This document shows positions 17,503 through 26,248 of a stretch of DNA of 61,140 nucleotides, one piece after another. Source of the DNA: Mucilaginibacter sp. (lineage in GTDB: Bacteria; Bacteroidota; Bacteroidia; Sphingobacteriales; Sphingobacteriaceae); contig JARLHA010000002.1 of the NCBI GenBank assembly GCA_031292485.1, positions 1 to 61,140 of the forward strand, given 5' to 3'. Each line of letters starts with the position of its first letter. Within the stretch, counting starts at the first letter, position 1. The notes beneath the pieces were generated by a model. It ran no database searches. It worked only from the letters and a program-made list of their open reading frames with translations, and had not been told where the DNA came from. The position numbers and the translations under genes are program-made.

Positions 17503-18267
17503 ATGTTCAAACTAACCAATAAATCAGCAATAATAACCGGTGGCGGAAGCGGCATAGGTAAAGCCATGGCTCTCCTTTTTGCCAAACAGGGCGCCGAAGT
17601 GCATATCATCGAACTAAATAATGATGCGGCAGCAGAAACCGTTAATGAAATTACCGCCAGCGGCGGCATTGCTTTCGGCCATGCCTGCGATGTAAGCAAG
17701 CAGGCGCAGGTGGTTGAAACGATGAATAACATCGGCAAAATTGATATCCTGGTAAACAATGCCGGCATCGCCCATATTGGCCGTGCCGATAATACCAGCG
17801 AAGCAGATTTCGACAGGATTTATAACGTAAACATTAAAGGCGTTTACAATTGCCTGTTTGCGGCCATCCCCTTGATGAAAGCCAATAATGGCGGGGTAAT
17901 TTTAAACACAGCATCCATCGCCGCAAGCGTGGGTATTGTAGATCGTTTTGCCTATTCCACCAGCAAAGGCGCCATCCATGCCATGACTTTATCTGTGGCC
18001 CGCGATTACCTGCACGAAGGAATCCGCTGCAACAGTATTAGTCCGGCGCGGGTACATACGCCTTTTGTGGATGGCTTTATCGCCAAAAATTATGCCGGCA
18101 GGGAGGCAGAGATCTTTGAAAAGCTATCCAAATCGCAACCGATAGGCCGCATGGGGCAACCCGAAGAAGTGGCAGCACTGGCATTATACCTATGCTCGGA
18201 CGAAGCAGGCTTTATCACCGGTACAGACTACCCTATTGACGGCGGGTTTATTACTTTAAATAATTGA
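17503..18267 (+). CDS. Short-chain dehydrogenase, probable 2-keto-3-deoxy-L-fuconate dehydrogenase
   Basis: 254-residue classical SDR. Nucleotide-binding motif GGGSGIG at 13-19 with acidic Glu37 after the second strand (prefers NAD), NNAG at 85-88, catalytic Ser138, Tyr151 and Lys155 (YSTSK). A C-terminal IDGGFIT is typical. The 94-bp gap before it holds words of the type GGATTTACGATTTACGAATT beginning at the dehydratase stop. By position between a sugar-acid dehydratase and a FAH hydrolase it fits oxidation of 2-keto-3-deoxy-L-fuconate to the 2,4-diketo acid. L-fucose dehydrogenase is a possible alternative. Confidence 0.85.
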   Translation: MFKLTNKSAIITGGGSGIGKAMALLFAKQGAEVHIIELNNDAAAETVNEITASGGIAFGHACDVSKQAQVVETMNNIGKIDILVNNAGIAHIGRADNTSEADFDRIYNVNIKGVYNCLFAAIPLMKANNGGVILNTASIAASVGIVDRFAYSTSKGAIHAMTLSVARDYLHEGIRCNSISPARVHTPFVDGFIAKNYAGREAEIFEKLSKSQPIGRMGQPEEVAALALYLCSDEAGFITGTDYPIDGGFITLNN

Positions 18268-18394
18268 TTGGAAGAACAACAATGGGGTGCATAAATATTG
18301 CGTTGACTAAAAAAGCGCATAAACGTTTTAATCCTAAAGCGTAAACAGGCAATAAATTTTGGTTTAATTAATAATTTTATTGAATTTTGTATAA

Positions 18395-18568
18395 GTGAAA
18401 GCAGATAAAGCACATATTGAGAAACCCGTTAGCGGCAATAAAACCGCCAAAAAAAAGGTTAACCCATTCGTTAAATTAATGAAGGATCAGGAGCGTATTG
18501 CTAACGCTATTAAAAACAACCAACCGCTGTCATCACTAAAAGACATTAAGTTTGTCCGCCCGTTATGA
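18395..18568 (+). CDS. Small protein preceding the DUF6169 gene
   Basis: 57 residues starting at GTG 18395. Lys-rich N-terminus, then a helical part (VNPFVKLMKDQERIANAIKN) and a C-terminal SLKDIKFVRPL. The ending (S/T)LK(D/G)IKFV(R/S)P(L/I) recurs, in my recollection, in small Bacteroidota proteins upstream of larger unknown genes. Its end overlaps the presumed TTG start (18552) of the DUF6169 frame by 17 bases, so the two would be translationally coupled. No function assigned; a two-gene module is plausible. Confidence 0.5.
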   Translation: MKADKAHIEKPVSGNKTAKKKVNPFVKLMKDQERIANAIKNNQPLSSLKDIKFVRPL

Positions 18569-19041
18569 TGTTGAAATCCTGGCCGATGGAGCCGGATATA
18601 AATTCATAACTTCTTCCGGGGACATTTACGTTGCCTATTTTACGGAGTTTGTTTTACTTGACCCATCAGAACAAGAAGTTCCGGTTGTATCTTTTGGTTT
18701 TAACTGTAGCCGGGCAGATGAAAAAAAACGTCGATGCTATGATCGTAGGATTAAACACACAATCATCCACATTATCGAAACGTTTTTTTTATGATCAAAA
18801 TGATAATGCCATTTTATACGTATGCATTAATAATGATGAAAAAGCCCGTAACAGGCATATTACTTTTTGTAAATGGTATAATGAATTTGGCCAAAGTTTT
18901 GAAAAACATAGTTCATCCGAACTACATGGCAAATTAGGCTTTTATGGCTCTATTCTTTTTAAGAAAGATAACCCTAACAAACAAAAATTGATAGATTCGT
19001 TTTATTTTACAATCAATATTTGGGGTTTGAATGAAGGGTAG
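18552..19041 (+). pseudogene. DUF6169 family protein, frameshifted in a T8 run
   Basis: Two overlapping frames together make one DUF6169-like protein. The first reads SARYDVEILADGAGYKFIT... to HTIIHIIETFFL and stops at 18792-18794. The second continues YDQNDNAILYVCINNDEKAR and HITFCKWYNEF to 19041. The join falls in the homopolymer at 18783-18790 (eight T). With seven T the protein would read ETFFYDQND without a break. A second homopolymer (eight A, 18721-18728) lies 55 bases upstream. The break may be a real null allele, a phase-variable switch, transcriptional slippage, or an assembly error. Confidence 0.7.
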
Positions 19042-19101
19042 TATAAATTTTGCCATGCACCGGGCAACAAATACAATTATTTATTTAACAAAAAATAAAA
19101 C

Positions 19102-19950
19102 ATGAAGCTTATACGATTTGGTGAACCGGGTAAAGAGAAAACCGGCGTAATTATTAACGAAAAAAAATATGATACCTCTGCCTTCGGCGAAGATTATGGG
19201 GAATCGTTTTTTGAAACAGATGGGTTAAACCGTTTGAGCTATTTTATAGAAGACAACCTGCTGACCGAAATTCCGGATGATGCCAGATTAGGCTGCCCGC
19301 TGGCAAGGCCCTCAAAAATCGTTTGCATCGGCTTAAATTATGTTGATCATGCTAAAGAAACCAATGCCACGCCACCAACTGAACCGGTGGTCTTTATGAA
19401 ATCGACCACAGCTATCACCGGCCCCAATGACAACATCACCATCCCCAAAAACTCCGTAAAAACGGACTGGGAAGTGGAGTTGGCAGTAGTTATAGGCAAA
19501 AAAGCAAGTTATGTAGATGAAGCTGACGCGATGGACTACATCGCCGGCTATGTGCTGCACAATGATGTATCAGAGCGTGAGTTCCAGATTGAACGGGGCG
19601 GCACCTGGGATAAAGGTAAGGGCTGCGACACCTTTGCGCCTATCGGGCCGTTCTTTGCCACAAAAGAGGAGATCGCCGATCCGCATAACCTGCGTTTATG
19701 GCTAAAAGTAAACGGTAAAATTATGCAGGACGGTACCACCGCCAACTTCATTTTCAATTTACCCACCCTGGTATCCTACACCAGCCAGTTTATGACTTTA
19801 TTGCCCGGCGATATTATTTCTACAGGCACACCCGCAGGCGTAGGCCTCGGCATGAAACCACCTGTTTACCTTAAAGCCGGCGATGTTATTGAATTAGGCA
19901 TCGATGGCCTGGGCGAAGCGAAGCAGGTGCTGGTGGATTATAAAGGGTAA
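19102..19950 (+). CDS. Fumarylacetoacetate hydrolase family protein, likely 2,4-diketo-3-deoxy-L-fuconate hydrolase
   Basis: 282 residues with the FAH fold. The Mg-binding acidic residues are in TDWEVELAVVIG (Glu pair) and further on in GKGCDTFAPIGP; also GLNYVDHAKE, the FMKSTTAITGP substrate loop, and GDIISTGTPAGVG. Members of this branch cleave 2,4-diketo-3-deoxy sugar acids to pyruvate and L-lactate (fucose) or related products. Its position downstream of the SDR and dehydratase completes the lower half of a non-phosphorylating L-fucose route. The DUF6169 pair lies between it and the SDR, so co-transcription is uncertain. Confidence 0.88.
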   Translation: MKLIRFGEPGKEKTGVIINEKKYDTSAFGEDYGESFFETDGLNRLSYFIEDNLLTEIPDDARLGCPLARPSKIVCIGLNYVDHAKETNATPPTEPVVFMKSTTAITGPNDNITIPKNSVKTDWEVELAVVIGKKASYVDEADAMDYIAGYVLHNDVSEREFQIERGGTWDKGKGCDTFAPIGPFFATKEEIADPHNLRLWLKVNGKIMQDGTTANFIFNLPTLVSYTSQFMTLLPGDIISTGTPAGVGLGMKPPVYLKAGDVIELGIDGLGEAKQVLVDYKG

Positions 19951-19960
19951 TCAAACACAT

Positions 19961-20051
19961 CATGTGATTGCGAGGAGGAACGACGAAGCTATCGCGAACT
20001 TTGCATCTCCACTATGCAAAATTCGCGATTGCCGCGCTGCGCTCGCAATGA
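19961..20051. repeat. CATTGCGAG-type dispersed palindrome, copy 1
   Basis: Between two convergent genes. It starts GTGATTGCGAGGAGGAACG, then has ATCGCGAACT, and returns through ATTCGCGATTGC to GCTCGCAATGAC. It is an imperfect inverted repeat of about 90 bp. It matches the copy at 30283-30383 in both arms, while the central loop differs. Confidence 0.8.
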
Positions 20052-20069
20052 CAAAAAAATATTTTCTCC

Positions 20070-21167
20070 TTACTCCAGCACCGGTTTTCCATCAAACGTG
20101 GCTGACTTTAAAATCTTTTCGCCAACGGCAACAGCTGCGGGTGATAGCGGGGCATAGTTAAGGTCCTTGCAGTATTTTTGGCCGTCGTGGATGTTCCACC
20201 AAAGGAGTTTGAGCATTTTTTGCGCACGCTGCAGGCTGCGGCCATCGTAGTTTTGTTCTTTGTAGATCAAGACCCAGGTAAGCCCGCTGATAGGGTATCC
20301 ATCTTTTGCCGTTGTATTGGTTAAGGATACTTTGGCATCATCCGGAATGGTAATATTACCGGCAGCGCTGGTGGATGCCACGGACGGTGTTATAAAATTA
20401 CCGCTGCTGTTTTGAATATCAGCAAAGGTCATATTGTTTTGTACGGCATAAGCCAGCTCAATATAGCCAATAGCCCCAGGTGTTTGCCTGATCAACCCGG
20501 ATACACCTTCGTTACCCTTACCACCCAAACCAGCCGGCCAGTTAATGGCAGAGCCTTTACCCGGACTGGTGTTCCAGTCGGCGTTTACTTTTGATAAATA
20601 GGTAGTAAAAATATTAGTGGTGCCGCTGCCATCAGAGCGGTGGATGATAAACACGCCTGTAGCAGGCAGCGATACGCCAGGGTTAATTTTAGCAATCTGC
20701 GGATCGTTCCATTTGGTTATCTTTCCTAAAAACATATTGGCCAGTACTTCTGGGCTTACTTTTAACGTTCCTTTTAGCCCGGGAAGGTTATAGCTGATCA
20801 CCACCGCCCCTGAACACATCGGTATATGCAAAACCGGCGCACTCATTTTTTTGGTTTGCTCATCATTCAACGGAGCGTCCGAATCGCCAAAATCAATGGT
20901 TTTATTGGTCAACTGCAAAATGCCGCCGCCCGAACCAATTGACTGGTAGTTGACCATTACATGATTTTCTTTGGCATATTCAGCAAACAACTTTGAAAAC
21001 AAAGGATAAACAAACGTGCTGCCCGCCCCGAGCAATACATTAGCATTTGAATTTGAACCAAACGACGTTACATTGGAACTGTCTTTTGCCGACTTGCTCC
21101 CCTGTCCGCTGCAACCAGCAAACACCGAACCCGCAAGAATTGCAATACCCAGGATAAGTTTATTCAT
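20070..21167 (-). CDS. pstS: Phosphate ABC transporter substrate-binding lipoprotein
   Basis: 365 residues with lipobox SVFAGC (Cys19) after a short signal peptide, so it is membrane-anchored in the periplasm. Phosphate-binding motifs are present: GAGSTFVYPLFSKLFAEY, then SIGSGGG, FGDSDAPL, and the loop HRSDGSGTTNIFT. C-terminal GYPISGLTWVLIY and a lysine-rich helix are typical of PstS. It stands alone: no pstC/A/B or phoU gene is adjacent in this window. I found no clear TAnnTTTG upstream, which would fit control by PhoB, but no Pho box was identified. Confidence 0.93.
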   Translation of the reverse strand: MNKLILGIAILAGSVFAGCSGQGSKSAKDSSNVTSFGSNSNANVLLGAGSTFVYPLFSKLFAEYAKENHVMVNYQSIGSGGGILQLTNKTIDFGDSDAPLNDEQTKKMSAPVLHIPMCSGAVVISYNLPGLKGTLKVSPEVLANMFLGKITKWNDPQIAKINPGVSLPATGVFIIHRSDGSGTTNIFTTYLSKVNADWNTSPGKGSAINWPAGLGGKGNEGVSGLIRQTPGAIGYIELAYAVQNNMTFADIQNSSGNFITPSVASTSAAGNITIPDDAKVSLTNTTAKDGYPISGLTWVLIYKEQNYDGRSLQRAQKMLKLLWWNIHDGQKYCKDLNYAPLSPAAVAVGEKILKSATFDGKPVLE

Positions 21168-21492
21168 GACTGTAGATTTATATACTAACCATTGATTTCA
21201 TACTTAACACTTTAAACCACCATTTAGTGTTGCCGGCATTGTATTTTATTTCCCACAACTGTTTATTTAATTATGCATGCATAGTAATTTTCACGCAGAA
21301 TTTTTCCTTTTTTTGTGACAAAAACCTTTTTTAATTAATAAAACGAGTTATTAAATTTATTATCAAAGTGGTAAATACTTATCAAAATGATAGCGTTAAG
21401 TTCCGTTTTCAATAAAACGTTTGGCGATTTTAAAGCTTTTTTACCATTTTCTAAGTAATATTTTAAAGCTATGAAATTATTTGGCATTGATT

Positions 21493-21500
21493 TAGCTTTG
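21493..21500 (+). promoter_or_regulatory. Minus-7 promoter element for the small membrane protein gene
   Basis: TAGCTTTG matches TAnnTTTG exactly and would start a transcript near 21506, about 100 bases before the ATG at 21604. No good minus-33 TTTG at the usual 19-21 nt distance. The remainder of the 436-bp gap between pstS and this gene (21168-21603) is AT-rich, with no other gene supported. Confidence 0.35.
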
Positions 21501-21603
21501 ATATAACCGATTGCACCAACCTGAAATTATTTAAACAAGGAAGATGTTTCCGTGTACTTAAAAATGAGTGCCATCTATATTAGTTTACTTAGTCAGAAGA
21601 ATT

Positions 21604-21801
21604 ATGTTTATTGAAGTATTAGAAATCAGCGCATTGATGGCATTGCTTATTTTTCCATTGTTTTTACCGGTAAAAAAGAAAAACGGCACCATCAAATTAC
21701 CTAAAAACCACAAGGATACTTCGGATGCCCGTTATGCAATTAACGAGCGTGGGTACCTGGAGGAGATCCGGCACGATAAATTATCAAGCCAGGCTCAATA
21801 A
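21604..21801 (+). CDS. Small single-pass membrane protein of unknown function
   Basis: 65 residues from the ATG at 21604. One N-terminal hydrophobic helix (LEISALMALLIFPLFLPV) is followed by a basic stretch and a polar cytoplasmic tail containing DTSDARYAINERGYLEEI. A GTG at 21568 would extend it by 12 residues but lacks better support. It is followed closely by a strong terminator, so it is a monocistronic unit. No family recognised. Confidence 0.65.
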   Translation: MFIEVLEISALMALLIFPLFLPVKKKNGTIKLPKNHKDTSDARYAINERGYLEEIRHDKLSSQAQ

Positions 21802-21817
21802 TTAAAAGGTATAGGAA

Positions 21818-21852
21818 GAAGCCTCCTGATCAAAGGACCAGGGGGCTTCTTC
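21818..21852 (+). terminator. Rho-independent terminator
   Basis: Stem GAAGCCTCCTG 21818-21828 pairs with CAGGGGGCTTC 21839-21849 (11 bp with one G-T pair), loop 10 nt, followed by a T-rich tail. Ends the small membrane protein transcript. Confidence 0.8.
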
Positions 21853-22089
21853 TTTGTACTACTTTGTACATAGGGATTATCATACCTGTAATCATTATCT
21901 CTATTTGATTAACTATCTTATTCTCCCAAACAAAAAAAGGAACATGTCCGGTTTTTGACAAAAAACTGAACATATTATTAAAATTGTCCATTTCTCCTAT
22001 TATTTCCTGATTAAAATTTAATTCGCTAATCTTGAATTGTTTTTAACGCCCCTGTTAGCACCAATTATTTTATCCTTATAAAAAACTAA

Positions 22090-24324
22090 ATGAAACGCTT
22101 CAAACCGCTCGTCCTGTGTTGCTTTTTAGCCACAATATTATCCTTTACCATCGTGTCAGCCCAAAAACTTACTGTGCAGCAAAAGGTGGATGCCCTGTTA
22201 AAAAAGATGACCCTTGCCGAAAAGATAGGCCAGTTAAACCAATACAACGGCGACTGGGATGCTACCGGCCCCGTTACCAAAGATGTAGGCAATAAACTGG
22301 ATGCCATAAAACGCGGCGAGGTTGGCTCGATACTCAACATAACCGGTGTAAAACATACCCGGATTTTCCAAGAAGCGGCTATGCAATCAAGGTTAAAGAT
22401 CCCCTTATTGTTCGGACAGGATGTGATCCATGGATACAGTGTCACCTTCCCTATCCCGCTGGCCGAAGCGGCAAGCTGGGATATCCCGGCGATTGAAAGA
22501 TCGGCCAGGGTGGCGGCTACTGAAGCTGCAGCTGGCGGCGTTCACTGGACTTTCGCGCCTATGGTTGATATAGCCCGCGACCCGCGCTGGGGCCGGGTAA
22601 TGGAAGGTGCAGGCGAAGATCCTTATTTAGGTTCGCTGATAGCAGGTGCCAGGGTTCGGGGGTTCCAGGGCAAAGGATTAGGTAATCTGGATGCCGTAAT
22701 GGCCTGTGCCAAGCACTTTGCAGCTTACGGGGCAGCTATTGGTGGCCGTGATTACAACAGCGTGGACATGAGCCTGCGCACCTTATGGGAAATATACCTG
22801 CCGCCTTTTAAAGCTGCAGTAGATGCAGGTGCAGCAACTTTTATGAACTCCTTTAACGACCTGAACGGTACCCCGGCCAGTGCCAGCACCTACCTGATGC
22901 GCGATGTTTTAAAAGGCAAATGGGGTTTTAAAGGCTTTGTAGTAAGCGACTGGGGTTCTATCGGCGAAATGATCAACCACGGTTATGTAAAAGATAATTA
23001 CGAAGCTGCCGAAGCATCCATAAAAGCAGGCAGCGATATGGATATGGAAAGCCGCAGCTATATCAACAACCTGGCAAAACTGGTTGCTGACAAAAAAGTT
23101 CCGGTTGCCGTAATTGACGATGCTGTAAAACGCATCCTCACTAAAAAATTTGAAATGGGCCTTTTTGACGACCCTTACCGCTTTTGCAATGCCGACCGTG
23201 AAAACAGCGTATTAAATGCCCCCGCACATGTTGCAGCGGCAAAGGATATGGCAGATAAAAGCATCGTATTATTAAAAAATGACAATAACTTATTGCCGCT
23301 ATCGCAGACACTGAATTCAATAGCCCTTATAGGCCCGCTGGTTAAATCAAAAGCGGAAATGAAAGGTTTTTGGGCGCAGAATATAGGTGACGAAAGTCAG
23401 ATCGTTTCCCTTTACGAAGGTTTACAGCAGGCTGCACCAAAAACCAACCTGCTTTATGCCAAAGGCTGCGACATTACCGATACCAGCAAAGCCGGCTTTG
23501 ACGAGGCCTATAAAACAGCCATGCAGGCAGATGTGGTAATTATGGCCATGGGCGAAAGGCCCGACATGACCGGCGAAGCAAAAAGCCGCTCCAACATCCA
23601 CTTACCCGGCGTACAGGAAGAACTGATCCAAAAAATAATGGCTACGGGTAAACCGGTAGTGGTATTGCTGATGTCAGGACGGCCAATGGTATTTAACTGG
23701 ACCGCCGACCATGTGCCGGCTATTTTATACACCTGGTGGCTGGGCAACCAGGCCGGTACCGCTATGGCGGATGTACTGTTCGGCAAATATAACCCAGGCG
23801 CTAAACTACCGATCACTTTCCCGCGTACCGAAGGGCAGATCCCCATTTATTACAATCATTTAAACACCGGCAGGCCGGCACACGGGGATAATGATGTAAA
23901 CTACACTTCAGCCTACATCGACCTACCGAATAGCCCTGAATTTGCATTTGGGCATGGCTTAAGTTATACTGCGTTTAAGTATAGTAATCTTAAGCTAAGC
24001 AAAAAGTCGATGCAGAAAGATGGCGCCATCACCGTAACTTTTGACCTGCAAAACACCGGCAAATACGCTGGCGAAGAAGTGGCGCAATTTTATTTGCGCG
24101 ATTTGGTATCGCAGCCGGTAAGGCCTGTAAAAGAGCTGAAAGGCTTTAAAAAAATATCGCTTCAGCCAGGTGAAACAAAAACCATTACCTTTACGATCAA
24201 CAAACAAAAACTATCTTTTTATAACGACCGGCTGCAATGGATCACCCAGCCAGGCGAGTTCAGGCTGATGATTGGCAGCGCATCGGATGATATCAGGCTG
24301 GAGGATGGATTTACACTTTTGTAG
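22090..24324 (+). CDS. Beta-glucosidase-type glycoside hydrolase family 3 (BglX-like)
   Basis: 744 residues; signal peptide ends near SAQ (about residue 24), so it is periplasmic. GH3 N-terminal barrel (GQDVIHGYSVTFPIPLAEAA, RDPRWGRVMEGAGEDP, KHFAAYGA) with the nucleophile Asp287 in FVVSDWGS. GH3 C-terminal sandwich (SIVLLKNDNNLLPL, GERPDMTGEAKSRSNI) with acid/base in that region, then a fibronectin-III-like domain (NTGKYAGEEVAQFYLRD). Length and order match BglX. It removes terminal beta-glucosyl or related units. It is followed after a palindrome by a GlcN6P-deaminase-like gene, but no polysaccharide locus is evident. Confidence 0.94.
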   Translation: MKRFKPLVLCCFLATILSFTIVSAQKLTVQQKVDALLKKMTLAEKIGQLNQYNGDWDATGPVTKDVGNKLDAIKRGEVGSILNITGVKHTRIFQEAAMQSRLKIPLLFGQDVIHGYSVTFPIPLAEAASWDIPAIERSARVAATEAAAGGVHWTFAPMVDIARDPRWGRVMEGAGEDPYLGSLIAGARVRGFQGKGLGNLDAVMACAKHFAAYGAAIGGRDYNSVDMSLRTLWEIYLPPFKAAVDAGAATFMNSFNDLNGTPASASTYLMRDVLKGKWGFKGFVVSDWGSIGEMINHGYVKDNYEAAEASIKAGSDMDMESRSYINNLAKLVADKKVPVAVIDDAVKRILTKKFEMGLFDDPYRFCNADRENSVLNAPAHVAAAKDMADKSIVLLKNDNNLLPLSQTLNSIALIGPLVKSKAEMKGFWAQNIGDESQIVSLYEGLQQAAPKTNLLYAKGCDITDTSKAGFDEAYKTAMQADVVIMAMGERPDMTGEAKSRSNIHLPGVQEELIQKIMATGKPVVVLLMSGRPMVFNWTADHVPAILYTWWLGNQAGTAMADVLFGKYNPGAKLPITFPRTEGQIPIYYNHLNTGRPAHGDNDVNYTSAYIDLPNSPEFAFGHGLSYTAFKYSNLKLSKKSMQKDGAITVTFDLQNTGKYAGEEVAQFYLRDLVSQPVRPVKELKGFKKISLQPGETKTITFTINKQKLSFYNDRLQWITQPGEFRLMIGSASDDIRLEDGFTLL

Positions 24325-24327
24325 TCC

Positions 24328-24444
24328 ATTGGTTCAATAGTTCATTGGTTCATTGGTAAAAAGTCTGTTAAGTCTCTTTACGCAAGTTTGAATCGATCAG
24401 CTATCCACAAATGAACCAATGAACCAGTGAACTAATGAACCAAT
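24328..24444. repeat. Word palindrome (GGTTCATT words) between GH3 and deaminase genes
   Basis: Arms 24328-24356 and 24416-24444 are inverted copies matching at 27 of 29 positions, made of ATTGGTTCA and GTTCATTGG words. The element starts three bases after the GH3 stop and ends three bases before the next ATG (24448). The 59-nt loop has no other feature. Confidence 0.85.
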
Positions 24445-24447
24445 AAA

Positions 24448-25176
24448 ATGAAAATATTAATAAATAAAGATTACGATAAAATGAGCCGGGCTGCGGCCGA
24501 CCTTGTTGTTGAACAGGTTAAAACCAAACCAGGTTCCCTCATCTGTTTTCCATCGGGCGATTCACCTGCGGGGATGTTTAAGTGTTTGGTTGACGATGCA
24601 AAAGCAGGCAGGGTTGATTTAAGCCAGTGTTATTTTGTCGGGCTGGATGAATGGGTTGGCCTGGGTAAGGATGATGATGGCAGTTGTACCCAATTTTTAT
24701 ACGAGCATTTTTTCACACCGTTGCAGGCAGACATGGCCAGGGTAAAGTTCTTCGATGCCAAAGCCAAAGACCTTGATGCCGCCTGCCTGGATATGGATGC
24801 TTTTATCAAACTGCATGGCCCGCTGGATATGATGATCGCAGGCATTGGCATGAACGGCCACATCGGCCTGAACGAACCCGGTACCGATTTTAACCTGTAT
24901 TGCCATCATGCCCCTTTAGCGCAGGTAACTGTGAAGGTTGGCCAAAAATACTTTAAAAAGCAAACTGTGCTTACCAAAGGCATAACGCTTGGCCTTAAAT
25001 ACCTGCAGGAAGCAAAAACGGCTGTACTATTAGCTGCAGGCGTTAAAAAAGCCGGCATTATTAAACAAGCTTTAGAGGGCGTCATCAGCCAGCATGTACC
25101 TGCATCCATATTCCAAACCCTGCCTTCATCGGTTATTTTACTGGACGAGGCCGCTGCTTCAGGGTTAAATCTTTAA
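24448..25176 (+). CDS. Glucosamine-6-phosphate deaminase / 6-phosphogluconolactonase family protein
   Basis: 242 residues of the NagB/RpiA-like fold. Motifs: phosphate loop CFPSGDSPAGMF (about 34-45), Asp67 in VGLDEWVG, and GIGMNGHIGLNEPGT with the catalytic His (about residue 143). These match NagB-type isomerase-deaminases, which convert GlcN6P to fructose-6-phosphate and ammonia; the closest branch may be galactosamine-6-phosphate isomerase. It is cytoplasmic. The start ATG is followed by a second possible Met12. No nagA or other amino-sugar gene lies nearby. Confidence 0.85.
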   Translation: MKILINKDYDKMSRAAADLVVEQVKTKPGSLICFPSGDSPAGMFKCLVDDAKAGRVDLSQCYFVGLDEWVGLGKDDDGSCTQFLYEHFFTPLQADMARVKFFDAKAKDLDAACLDMDAFIKLHGPLDMMIAGIGMNGHIGLNEPGTDFNLYCHHAPLAQVTVKVGQKYFKKQTVLTKGITLGLKYLQEAKTAVLLAAGVKKAGIIKQALEGVISQHVPASIFQTLPSSVILLDEAAASGLNL

Positions 25177-25362
25177 TCAATAGGTCACCTGATGGGGAAA
25201 TACAAAGGCGCATTGCGCGCAGGCCTAACCTAAATAACTCAAAATGTGATATCTATCACCTTTTTAGCCTTCAAAAACCTGTAACATTGCCTGATTTTTA
25301 CAGTCAAAAAAAGAACCGGAATTTCCGGAGAAAACGCTTTTTAACACTTAATCAATCAGATC

Positions 25363-25644
25363 ATGTTAGTATCCCAAATTATTTTAATTGTAATAATGCA
25401 TGGCCTTGTTTTTGGAGTGGCCTGTTATTTTATTGGGGCTCAAAAAGAGATAGGTCCTATTGCTTCGGGATTTCTTGGCTTAATCCTAGGTTTTATCGGC
25501 CTGATCATTGTTTTGGCATCCAGTCGCAAGCAAGTTATCCCATTCAATATCCAACTACAGCATTTTAAGCAACTGCTGGATAACGGCACCATCAGCGAAG
25601 CGGAATACAATCACCTTAAAGGCCGCCTGATTGAACAGCAATAA
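25363..25644 (+). CDS. Small membrane protein with C-terminal SHOCT domain
   Basis: 93 residues. Two hydrophobic helices (about 3-24 and 32-53) are followed by a short basic segment and a C-terminal SHOCT motif (QLQHFKQLLDNGTISEAEYNHLKGRLI). SHOCT modules are short oligomerisation-like tails on many membrane proteins and do not by themselves define function. It has its own start at 25363, about 185 bases after the deaminase gene, and converges with the DinB-like gene 16 bases away. Confidence 0.75.
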   Translation: MLVSQIILIVIMHGLVFGVACYFIGAQKEIGPIASGFLGLILGFIGLIIVLASSRKQVIPFNIQLQHFKQLLDNGTISEAEYNHLKGRLIEQQ

Positions 25645-25660
25645 GCTAAAAAAGGCAACA

Positions 25661-26104
25661 TTATGCTGCTTCCAGTATCCTTCTCAAATAGTTTATTTGC
25701 CCCAAATGGTAGGTAAAATGTCCGTAAAAAAAGGTTAAATACCAGCCTGTGCTTTTTGGGCCTACAAAGTCCAAAGTGTAGGTTTCATCCAGCTTAGCCT
25801 GGTTAACAGTTTCAAAGCTGAATTTTATCACTTCAATTGTTTTTTCAATATCAGCAACCAGTTTTTCGCGCGATACGCCGGTTAATGAAAACTCCTGTTC
25901 GCGGTTACGTACATAGCCTGTATGGCCAAGCTGGGTGCCAATAGTAAAATTAAGATTACCGAGCAGGTGAAGCGTTAGTGTTCCGGCGGTATTGGTAATG
26001 CCATCGGCCGCCTGCCAGATATTATTTTCGTCTTTAAATTTATTTAATTCGTCTTTTAGCTTTAACAGCTCACGTTCAAAAAATTCGGCAAAAAAATTGT
26101 CCAT
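25661..26104 (-). CDS. DinB-like protein (DUF1572)
   Basis: 147 residues from ATG 26104 (MDNFFAEFFEREL); an upstream in-frame ATG at 26149 would add 15 residues. Four-helix DinB fold with the probable metal ligands in LTLHLLGNL and the C-terminal HFTYHLGQINYLRRIL (His-x3-His). DUF1572 members may be thiol-dependent or metal-dependent enzymes; no reaction is known for most. An 18-nt motif shared with the 26.7-kb gene lies 51 bases upstream of the start. Confidence 0.8.
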   Translation of the reverse strand: MDNFFAEFFERELLKLKDELNKFKDENNIWQAADGITNTAGTLTLHLLGNLNFTIGTQLGHTGYVRNREQEFSLTGVSREKLVADIEKTIEVIKFSFETVNQAKLDETYTLDFVGPKSTGWYLTFFYGHFTYHLGQINYLRRILEAA

Positions 26105-26154
26105 AACGTTAGGTTTTTTTATTGATTGAAGCTGCAAGTTAATAAGCACTAAGT

Positions 26155-26172
26155 TATCTGAAAGTAAATTTT
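26155..26172 (-). promoter_or_regulatory. 18-nt upstream motif, copy 1
   Basis: Plus-strand TATCTGAAAGTAAATTTT occurs here and again at 26777-26794. Each copy starts 50-51 bases upstream of a minus-strand start codon (26104 and 26727). Equal position suggests a shared promoter or operator rather than chance. Read on the minus strand it contains TTTACTTTC, a poor match to TAnnTTTG. Confidence 0.4.
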
Positions 26173-26200
26173 TGGTTCAATTCTTCCCATATCTCTAAAA

Positions 26201-26238
26201 GTAAAAAGCCGGATAAAATTTATCCGGCCTTTTACTTT
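26201..26238 (-). terminator. Bidirectional terminator
   Basis: Plus-strand AGTAAAAAGCCGGATAAA pairs across ATT with TATCCGGCCTTTTACT, giving a GC core flanked by A and T tracts on both sides. It ends the transcript of the two small membrane proteins before the DinB gene. Confidence 0.75.
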
Positions 26239-26248
26239 ATACCTTTGA

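Noticed and set aside
22090..25176. A polysaccharide utilisation locus around GH3 and the deaminase
   Set aside because: No SusC/SusD pair, regulator or further hydrolases are adjacent, and a long palindrome separates the two genes.
25287..25568. 93-residue frame overlapping the SHOCT gene
   Set aside because: Out-of-frame shadow with irregular composition; the SHOCT frame has clear helices and motif.
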